Source: Pseudomonas fluorescens
Lineage (GTDB): Bacteria; Pseudomonadota; Gammaproteobacteria; Pseudomonadales; Pseudomonadaceae
Direction of reading: 5' to 3'
Length of the DNA: 64,000 nt
Assembly (NCBI RefSeq): GCF_040448305.1
Contig: NZ_CP148752.1
Coordinates: forward strand, 4,774,001 to 4,838,000
A program made the position numbers and the translations under genes. The notes under the pieces were generated by a model, which saw only the letters and a list, made by a program, of their open reading frames with translations, ran no database searches and was not told the DNA's origin. Positions 8,638 to 15,151 of the stretch are shown piece by piece. Every line of letters starts with the position of its first letter. The stretch's first letter is position 1.

Positions 8638-9717
8638 ATGACCGCCATCCACATCAAGTTCCCCTCCCTGACCCTCAAGGCCGGCCCGCGTGCCTTTGCG
8701 CGCATCCGTGAGAATGGCTTGAACGCCGCCGACGTCGGCACCCTGCCTGGCGCTGCCGGCGGTCCGAAGGCGCTGGGGATACAGGGTCTGGACCTGGCGC
8801 TGTTCGGCGAGTGGCTGCCGGCAGCACCGCGGGAGCGCTCGCTGATTGGCGCATCAGTAGGTTCCTGGCGCTTCGCCAGCGCCTGCCTGCCGGACGCCGC
8901 CGAGGGCATCCGGCGTCTCGGGCAGCTATACACCGAGCAGAATTTCGCCAAGGGCGTGACCATGGCGCAGATCAGCCAGAGCTCACAGCGCATGCTCAAT
9001 GACCTGCTCGACGGTCGCGATGCCGCGATCCTCGGCAACCACCATTACCGCCTGAACATCATGGTGGTCAAAAGCCACGGCCTGCTGGCCGACGATCATC
9101 GCGGCCGCCTCGGGCTGGGCCTGTCATCGGTCATCGCCGACAACCTGCGCGGCCGGGCGCGGCTGGCACGGCACTTCGAACGCCTGATCATCCACGACCC
9201 GCGCCTGGCGCCGCCGGTCAATGCCTTGACTGACTTCCCGTCGCGCTTCGTCGCCCTCAATGCCGGCAATTTGCGCCAGGCCCTGCTGGCTTCGGGCTCG
9301 ATCCCGATGGTGATGGAAGGCGTGCGCGACCTGCCGGGTGCCGGCGCCGGGACATTCCGCGACGGCGGTCTGCTGGATTACCACCTGGACCTGCCCTACA
9401 GCGGCAACGACATCGTGCTTTACCCGCACTTCACCGACCGGGTGATTCCCGGCTGGTTCGACAAAACCCTGCCGTGGCGCCGCGCCTGCCCGGCTCGCTT
9501 GCAGAATGTGCTGTTGCTGGCGCCGTCAAAGGAATACCTGGCGCGCCTGCCCTACCGCAAACTGCCGGACCGTAATGACTTCAAGCGCTTCATGGGCGAC
9601 GCCCCGAGCCGGCAGAAATACTGGCGCACGACCATGGACGAAAGCCGCCGCCTGGGGGACGAATTCCTCGAACTGGCCGCCAACGGTCGCCTCGGCGAGC
9701 GCTTGCTGACCCTTTAG
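8638..9717 (+). CDS. Patatin-like phospholipase
   Basis: A 359-residue predicted lipid acyl hydrolase. The nucleophile elbow GASVG puts the catalytic serine at residue 73. The partner Asp is in RDGGLLDYHLDL in the central part, completing a Ser-Asp dyad. The oxyanion-hole glycines are in GAAGGPKALG near residue 40. No signal peptide is visible, so it is likely cytosolic or membrane-associated. The ribosome binding site before ATG 8638 is weak. It stands alone, upstream of queD but 74 bp away. Confidence 0.85.
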   Translation: MTAIHIKFPSLTLKAGPRAFARIRENGLNAADVGTLPGAAGGPKALGIQGLDLALFGEWLPAAPRERSLIGASVGSWRFASACLPDAAEGIRRLGQLYTEQNFAKGVTMAQISQSSQRMLNDLLDGRDAAILGNHHYRLNIMVVKSHGLLADDHRGRLGLGLSSVIADNLRGRARLARHFERLIIHDPRLAPPVNALTDFPSRFVALNAGNLRQALLASGSIPMVMEGVRDLPGAGAGTFRDGGLLDYHLDLPYSGNDIVLYPHFTDRVIPGWFDKTLPWRRACPARLQNVLLLAPSKEYLARLPYRKLPDRNDFKRFMGDAPSRQKYWRTTMDESRRLGDEFLELAANGRLGERLLTL

Positions 9718-9791
9718 TCAGGACAAACTGGTAAACTCGCCGCCTGCCCGAATCGCTGCGGCGAACGCCACCTGAACAGAGCTGAAAAACT

Positions 9792-10148
9792 GTGGAAATC
9801 TTCAAAGAATTTACCTTCGAATCCGCCCACCGCCTGCCCCACGTACCGGACGGCCACAAGTGCGGCCGCCTGCACGGTCACTCGTTCAAAGTGGCAATCC
9901 ACCTGAGCGGCGATATCGACCCACACACTGGCTGGATCCGCGACTTCTCGGAAATCAAGGCGATCTTCAAGCCGCTGTACGAGCGCCTGGACCACAACTA
10001 CCTGAACGACATTCCCGGCCTGGAAAACCCGACCAGCGAAGTGCTGGCCAAGTTTATCTGGCAGGAATTGAAGCCTCTGCTGCCGGAACTCAGCGCGATC
10101 CGTATCCACGAGACCTGCACCAGCGGTTGCATCTATCGCGGCGAGTAA
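9792..10148 (+). CDS. queD: 6-carboxy-5,6,7,8-tetrahydropterin synthase QueD
   Basis: Converts 7,8-dihydroneopterin triphosphate to 6-carboxytetrahydropterin in the queuosine/preQ0 pathway. The 118-residue protein has the zinc ligands His13, His28 and His30 (FESAHRLP, LHGHSF), catalytic Cys24, the DFSEIK motif, LDHNYLND and the C-terminal ETCTSGCIY glutamate motif. Length is right for the family. The start is GTG at 9792 because no ATG is in frame nearby. Other queuosine genes are not adjacent. A REPIN and a Rho-independent terminator follow. Confidence 0.93.
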   Translation: MEIFKEFTFESAHRLPHVPDGHKCGRLHGHSFKVAIHLSGDIDPHTGWIRDFSEIKAIFKPLYERLDHNYLNDIPGLENPTSEVLAKFIWQELKPLLPELSAIRIHETCTSGCIYRGE

Positions 10149-10166
10149 GCCAGACATTACAAATAA

Positions 10167-10260
10167 CCTGTGGGAGCGAGCCTGCTCGCGAAAGCGGTGT
10201 GTCAGACGACATGTACAGTGACTGACACTCCCTCTTCGCGATTAGGCTCGCTCCCACAGG
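10167..10260. repeat. REPIN, right arm mutated
   Basis: Facing GTGGGAGCGAGC units downstream of queD. The right arm reads CGCGATTAGGCTCGC, with substitutions where the other copies have CGCGAGCAGGCTCGC, so this copy is decaying. Confidence 0.85.
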
Positions 10261-10285
10261 GGAACAGCGTTTCGTCAGTGACATG

Positions 10286-10313
10286 AAAAACAGCCTTCAT
10301 CGGCTGTTTTTTT
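10286..10313 (+). terminator. Rho-independent terminator after queD
   Basis: A stem ACAGCC/GGCTGT with a 5-6 base loop is followed by seven T residues and preceded by five A residues, so it could also act on leftward transcripts. It ends 45 bases before the next start codon. Confidence 0.8.
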
Positions 10314-10357
10314 ATGCCTATGCTTTTTGCCTCTTCCCCCGCCAAGAGGACAAGCCC

Positions 10358-11188
10358 ATGACTGACTGGCCGCTGGATCAGGTCTTCGACTTCAACGGAC
10401 ATCAGGTGCGCTACGCCATACGCGGCGACGGCCCGCCGCTGGTGTTCGTGCATGGCACACCCTTTTCTTCTTTCGTGTGGCACCGGATCGCGCCGTATTT
10501 CACGGCGACTCACCGCGTCCACTACTTCGATCTGCTGGGCTATGGGCAGTCGGCACAACCCGACGACGATGTCTCGCTCGGTGTGCAAAACCAGTTGTTG
10601 GCGCAGTTGCTGGAGCATTGGCACCTGGATCGCCCCGACGTGGTGGCCCACGACTTCGGCGGCGCCACAGCACTGCGTGCGCACCTGCTCAATGGCAAGG
10701 ATTACCGCAGCCTGACACTGATTGACCCGGTGGCTCTGACGCCTTGGGGTTCGCCGTTCGTGCAGCATGTGCGCCAGCATGAAGCGGCGTTCAGCGGACT
10801 GCCCGATTACATCCAGCGCGCCATCGTGCCGACCTATATTCGCGGGGCGATCAAGCGGGAAATTCCCGATGCCGAACTCGCCCCCTACGTTCAGCCGTGG
10901 CTGGGGGAGCCGGGGCAAGCCGCGTTCTACCGGCAGATCGCACAGATGGACGAGCGCTATACCTGCGAGGCCGAGGGCCTGTACCCGACGATTCGCTGCC
11001 CGGTGCAGATCCTGTGGGGCGAGGATGACCAGTGGATTCCCATCGAACGCGGACAGGCGCTGCATCGGATGATTCCCGGATCACAGCTTTATCCGATACC
11101 CAACGCCGGTCATCTGGTTCAGGAAGATGCACCTGAAGCCATAGTCGCTGCGCTGCTGCGGTTTTTGCCACTGCAGAAATCTTCCTGA
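10358..11188 (+). CDS. Alpha/beta hydrolase with Asp nucleophile (haloalkane dehalogenase-like)
   Basis: A 276-residue alpha/beta hydrolase. The nucleophile elbow is HDFGG, placing Asp99 where esterases have Ser; this is the hallmark of haloalkane dehalogenase and epoxide hydrolase relatives. The oxyanion motif is HGTP (residues 32-35), the catalytic acid is probably in WGEDDQWIP, and the histidine in NAGHLVQED. ATG at 10358 follows AAGAGGA; an in-frame ATG at 10283 lies inside the preceding terminator and is rejected. Substrate is unknown: a dehalogenase role is a family-based guess only. Single gene. Confidence 0.82.
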   Translation: MTDWPLDQVFDFNGHQVRYAIRGDGPPLVFVHGTPFSSFVWHRIAPYFTATHRVHYFDLLGYGQSAQPDDDVSLGVQNQLLAQLLEHWHLDRPDVVAHDFGGATALRAHLLNGKDYRSLTLIDPVALTPWGSPFVQHVRQHEAAFSGLPDYIQRAIVPTYIRGAIKREIPDAELAPYVQPWLGEPGQAAFYRQIAQMDERYTCEAEGLYPTIRCPVQILWGEDDQWIPIERGQALHRMIPGSQLYPIPNAGHLVQEDAPEAIVAALLRFLPLQKSS

Positions 11189-11200
11189 ATAAACCCAATC

Positions 11201-11293
11201 CCCTGTGGGAGCGAGCCTGCTCGCGATGACTCTGGCACATTCAGCACCAAGGTGACTGACACTGCGCCTTCGCGAGCAGGCTCGCTCCCACAT
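11201..11293. repeat. REPIN
   Basis: Facing GTGGGAGCGAGCCTGCTCGCGA units between the alpha/beta hydrolase and codA. Confidence 0.9.
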
Positions 11294-11370
11294 TTTGAAC
11301 TGGCGGGATTCGTCGCTGGCGAGCTAACGTAAGGGTATCGCCTAAACGATTCGCCAAAAGGATCTGCCCG

Positions 11371-12615
11371 ATGCACATCATCAACGCCCGTCTGCGCAAC
11401 CAGGAAGGCCTGCATGAGTTGTACCTGGAAAACGGCCTGATCAGCAGCATCACCCGCCAGATCGAAGCCCCGACCCTGGGCCCTGACGATCTGGATGCCG
11501 GCGGCAAACTGGTGGTGCCGCCCTTTGTCGAGCCGCACATTCACCTCGACGCCACCCTGACCGCCGGCGAGCCGCGCTGGAACATGAGCGGCACGCTGTT
11601 CGAAGGCATCGAGTGCTGGGGCGAACGCAAGGCGACCATTACCCAGGAAGACACCAAGGCCCGGGCCAAGAAAACCATCCAGACCCTCGCCGCCCACGGC
11701 ATCCAGCATGTGCGCACCCACGTCGACGTCACCGACCCGCAACTGACCGCGCTCAAGGCCATGCTCGAAGTGCGCGAGGAAAGCCGGCACCTGGTCGACC
11801 TGCAAATCGTCGCATTCCCCCAGGAAGGCATCGAGTCCTACCGCAATGGTCGCGAATTGATGGAAGAAGCCATCAGCATGGGCGCTGACGTGGTGGGTGG
11901 CATTCCGCATTTCGAATACACCCGCGATCAGGGCGTCAGCTCGGTGAAGTTCCTCATGGACCTGGCCGAACGCAGCGGTTGCCTGGTGGACGTGCATTGC
12001 GACGAAACCGACGACCCGCATTCACGCTTTCTCGAAGTGCTCGCCGAAGAGGCCCGCAGCCGCGACATGGGTTCGCGGGTCACGGCCAGCCACACCACGG
12101 CCATGGGCTCCTACGACAATGCCTACTGCGCCAAGCTGTTTCGCTTGCTCGGACATTCGGGGATCAGCTTTGTCTCCTGCCCCACTGAAAGCATCCACCT
12201 GCAAGGTCGCTTCGACAGTTTCCCGAAACGCCGGGGCGTGACCCGGGTCAACGAGTTGCTGGAAGCGGGCATGAACGTGTGCTTCGGCCAGGACTCGATC
12301 GTCGATCCGTGGTATCCGCTGGGCAACGGCAACATTCTGCGGGTGCTCGAAGCCGGGTTGCACATCTGCCACATGCTCGGCTATCGCAACCTGCAAAGTG
12401 CGCTGGACCTGGTGACGGACAATAGCGCCAAAGCCATGAACCTCGGCGATCGCTACGGCCTTGAGCGCGGGCGGCCGGCGAACCTGCTGATTCTGTCGGC
12501 GGAAAGCGATTACGAGGTGATCCGCAGCCAGGGGTTGCCGCTGTACTCGGTGCGCGATGGCAAGGTGTTGATGAAGCGGACGATGCCGGTGGTGGAGTTC
12601 AGTGGGCTGAGCTGA
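11371..12615 (+). CDS. codA: Cytosine deaminase (amidohydrolase)
   Basis: Deaminates cytosine to uracil for pyrimidine salvage. The 414-residue protein follows E. coli CodA closely: metal ligands His56 and His58 (EPHIHLD), His209, Glu212 (VHCDE), His241 (ASHTTAM) and Asp308 (FGQDS). Each sits five residues before its E. coli equivalent (61, 63, 214, 217, 246, 313, numbering from memory). The residue matching E. coli Asp314, which contacts the substrate ring, is Ser309 here, so specificity may differ (isoguanine or another pyrimidine-like ring). ATG at 11371 follows AAAGGA. No codB permease is next to it. Confidence 0.88.
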   Translation: MHIINARLRNQEGLHELYLENGLISSITRQIEAPTLGPDDLDAGGKLVVPPFVEPHIHLDATLTAGEPRWNMSGTLFEGIECWGERKATITQEDTKARAKKTIQTLAAHGIQHVRTHVDVTDPQLTALKAMLEVREESRHLVDLQIVAFPQEGIESYRNGRELMEEAISMGADVVGGIPHFEYTRDQGVSSVKFLMDLAERSGCLVDVHCDETDDPHSRFLEVLAEEARSRDMGSRVTASHTTAMGSYDNAYCAKLFRLLGHSGISFVSCPTESIHLQGRFDSFPKRRGVTRVNELLEAGMNVCFGQDSIVDPWYPLGNGNILRVLEAGLHICHMLGYRNLQSALDLVTDNSAKAMNLGDRYGLERGRPANLLILSAESDYEVIRSQGLPLYSVRDGKVLMKRTMPVVEFSGLS

Positions 12616-12639
12616 GTCTGGTGTTGACGGGGCTGGCCT

Positions 12640-12714
12640 CTTCGCGAGCAAGCCCGCTCCCACAGTGGTTATATGTCGTTCACAAAACCTGTGGGAGCGA
12701 GCCTGCTCGCGATG
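12640..12714. repeat. REP pair in back-to-back orientation
   Basis: Here the units are turned outward: TTCGCGAGCAAGCCCGCTCCCACAG comes first and CTGTGGGAGCGAGCC later, with 23 bp between. The spacer resembles that of the pair at 15041 (both contain a GTCGYTCACAAA string). Confidence 0.8.
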
Positions 12715-12726
12715 GCGATATCAACT

Positions 12727-13719
12727 TCAATCAATCATTCGAGCCGTACCAAACAGGCTGACCCGACTCAATTCCCCCTGCTCCTCCTCCAGCAAGATCG
12801 GCGCCGTACCACCCGGCATCGTCACCTTCACCTCCCCGGCGCTCACCCAACCAACCCGCCAGGCCGCACAGGCCACCGCACTGGCGCTGGTCCCCGACGA
12901 CGCCGTCGGCCCCTCGCCCCGCTCGAATACCCGCGCGGCGATGTGTCCTTCGGACAAGCGCATTGCCCATTGCAGATTGATTCCCGCCGGACAAGGTTTG
13001 CCTGCACCGACCGGCATGGCGTAGGCGATTCGCGTCAGCCCCTCACCCAGCACCGGCTCACGCATCTGCTCGTTGCTCGGCAGATCCCCGGCGCTTTCCA
13101 CCAGCGTCACGCAATGGGGATTGCCGACCCGCGCGAACTGGCTGCGCGACCATGCGCAATTGAGTGCCGACAACTGTTTAACGTGGCTGAGTTCGCGACC
13201 ATTCAACAGCACCCTTTCAACGCCGACAGCACTAACCGCCGACGGCCCGAACCCGGGCTGTCCCAGGTCGAGCCAGAAACCCTTTACGCCCTCGACTTGT
13301 GCGGCCTTAACCGAAGTCTGCCCCGGCGAAGGCGTATCAGCCTTGTCGTGGTGAACCCTGAGCAGACAGGCTTCGTTCTGCGGCAACAGCCCTTGATCGC
13401 TGAGGGCCTGGGAAAAAATCGTCAGCCCGTTGCCACTGCGCTCGGCCAGGGTACCGTCGGTGTTGACGATCAACAGATCAAAGGGAGGCGACGACTGAAA
13501 CGGTCCGACCAGCAAACCGTCGCTGCGATGATCCTTGCTGCCGGACGGTTGAGTGCCTGGGGCCCAGCTGCAGCAAGCCTCGATGGCGGCCACCGCCCAG
13601 GTTTCGAGGGTTTTCGTTGCCTGGCTGGCCTGATCGGGCAGGTCGATACCCTGGCGGCGCAGTTCTTCGGGCGCTACCACGATGTAAATATTGCCCCGTG
13701 CATCGTACCGCTGCGCCAT
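12727..13719 (-). CDS. Diaminopimelate epimerase-like protein, both catalytic Cys replaced by Ser
   Basis: A 330-residue member of the DapF fold (E. coli DapF is 274). The two halves carry recognisable DapF signatures, NTDGTLAERSGNG and ERGEGPTASSGTSAS, plus VGNPHCV. In DapF each signature holds a catalytic cysteine; here they are Ser95 (codon AGT) and Ser275 (codon TCG). True two-base epimerisation by a Cys pair is therefore not expected, so it is not a functional DapF by the known mechanism. It could be an isomerase with another mechanism or a binding protein. The frame is intact and ATG 13719 follows GGAGGG, so this is not a decaying gene. Divergent from the MFS gene. Confidence 0.75.
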   Translation of the reverse strand: MAQRYDARGNIYIVVAPEELRRQGIDLPDQASQATKTLETWAVAAIEACCSWAPGTQPSGSKDHRSDGLLVGPFQSSPPFDLLIVNTDGTLAERSGNGLTIFSQALSDQGLLPQNEACLLRVHHDKADTPSPGQTSVKAAQVEGVKGFWLDLGQPGFGPSAVSAVGVERVLLNGRELSHVKQLSALNCAWSRSQFARVGNPHCVTLVESAGDLPSNEQMREPVLGEGLTRIAYAMPVGAGKPCPAGINLQWAMRLSEGHIAARVFERGEGPTASSGTSASAVACAAWRVGWVSAGEVKVTMPGGTAPILLEEEQGELSRVSLFGTARMID

Positions 13720-13884
13720 GGCGCCCTCCGTGTGTGATTGGAATGGCTCAACATATCGCGAAAAACAGCGGCACTGTGCAAGGATGTCGCCCTGTTTGAC
13801 CGTAAAACTTTCCGGGCACTGATCGAACCCTCATAGGCCGATCACTGTCCGTTGAGGACGCGACGCTTTTTGCCAAGGATTGTT

Positions 13885-15036
13885 ATGACCAGCCTCAACA
13901 GCCAAACCACCTTCGCTCCCGGCCGCCTGGAGCAAATGTCCACGCGCATCGCCTTTTTCATTGCCGGGGTCGGCATCGCCGCGTGGGCACCGCTGGTGCC
14001 CTATGCCAAGGCCCGGGCCGGACTGGATGAAGGCACCCTGGGATTGTTGCTGCTGTGCCTGGGGGTGGGTTCGATCCTGGCGATGCCGTTGGCCGGGATC
14101 CTGTCCACACGTTTCGGCTGCCGACGGGTGACGGCTGGCGGAACCCTGCTGATCTGTGCCGCCCTGCCGCTGCTGGCGACGGTGTCGTCGATTCCGGCGC
14201 TGATCGCCGCATTGTTCATGTTCGGCGCGGGGCTTGGCACCGTGGATTCGACGGTCAACCTGCAAGCGGTGATCGTCGAGCGCGCCAGCGGCAAAAACAT
14301 GATGTCGGGTTTCCATGGCCTGTTCAGCCTGGGCGGGATTGTCGGTGCAGCGGGTGTCAGCGGGTTGCTTGGCCTGGGGATCTCACCCTTGGGGGCCACG
14401 CTAGTGGTGATCGTATTGCTGCTGATCGCACTGGCCAAGGCCGTGCCGCATCTGTTGCCCTACGGCAGCGAGAGTTCGGGACCGGCGTTTGCGGTGCCCC
14501 ACGGCATCGTCCTGTTCATCGGCGGCATGTGCTTCATCGTGTTCCTCGCCGAAGGCGCGGCGCTGGACTGGAGCGCGGTGTTCCTGACGCAGGAGCGTGG
14601 CATCGACACGGCGTATGCGGGGCTCGGTTATGCAGCGTTTGCCCTGACCATGACGGCCGGGCGTTTGACCGGCGACAAAATCGTGCGACGCCTGGGCGCG
14701 ACGCGGGTGATTGTGTTCGGCGGGCTGACGGCCGCTTCAGGACTGTTTCTGGCGACGTTCGCGCCAAGTTGGGAGGCAGCGCTGGCGGGTTATGCGCTGC
14801 TGGGGGCCGGTTGCTCGAACATTGTGCCGGTGCTGTACACCGCGGTCGGCAAGCAGACGGTCATGCCCGAAAGCATCGCCGTGCCGGCCATTACCACCTT
14901 GGGTTATGCAGGCATCCTGGCAGGCCCCGCCGTCATCGGCTTCGTCGCCCATGGCAGCAGCTTGAGCTTTGCCTTTGCCTTGATGGCGCTGTTGCTGGTG
15001 GCGGTGGCCGTTGGCGGGAGAGTGTTGAAGGTCTGA
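13885..15036 (+). CDS. MFS transporter, YbjJ-like
   Basis: A 383-residue permease with 12 hydrophobic segments, similar to E. coli YbjJ and FucP-like MFS proteins. Marks include AAWAPLVPYAKARAGLDEG in TM1 and the loop LSTRFGCRRV after TM2. The central region has GADLWSAVF-like residues (GAALDWSAVFLTQERG) typical of this branch. ATG at 13885 follows CCAAGGA. Substrate unknown. The gene shares a 165-bp divergent region with the DapF-like gene, which may point to co-regulation. Confidence 0.82.
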   Translation: MTSLNSQTTFAPGRLEQMSTRIAFFIAGVGIAAWAPLVPYAKARAGLDEGTLGLLLLCLGVGSILAMPLAGILSTRFGCRRVTAGGTLLICAALPLLATVSSIPALIAALFMFGAGLGTVDSTVNLQAVIVERASGKNMMSGFHGLFSLGGIVGAAGVSGLLGLGISPLGATLVVIVLLLIALAKAVPHLLPYGSESSGPAFAVPHGIVLFIGGMCFIVFLAEGAALDWSAVFLTQERGIDTAYAGLGYAAFALTMTAGRLTGDKIVRRLGATRVIVFGGLTAASGLFLATFAPSWEAALAGYALLGAGCSNIVPVLYTAVGKQTVMPESIAVPAITTLGYAGILAGPAVIGFVAHGSSLSFAFALMALLLVAVAVGGRVLKV

Positions 15037-15040
15037 AAAG

Positions 15041-15135
15041 CTTCGCGAGCAGGCTCGCTCCCACATTGGATCTGTGTCGCTCACAAATTTTGTGTGCACA
15101 GAAGATCTACTGTGGGAGCGAGCCTGCTCGCGATG
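15041..15135. repeat. REP pair in back-to-back orientation
   Basis: Outward-facing REP units 45 bp apart, between the convergent MFS and fecA genes. The spacer contains a second small palindrome around TGTGTGCACA. Confidence 0.8.
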
Positions 15136-15151
15136 GGGTCCACTCGGTCTA

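Noticed and set aside
10283..10357. An earlier ATG for the alpha/beta hydrolase at 10283
   Set aside because: It falls inside the queD terminator hairpin and would add a non-homologous hydrophobic leader; ATG 10358 has a proper ribosome site.
12727..13719. The DapF-like gene considered as a pseudogene
   Set aside because: The frame is uninterrupted for 330 codons, the ribosome site is strong and all non-cysteine signature residues remain.
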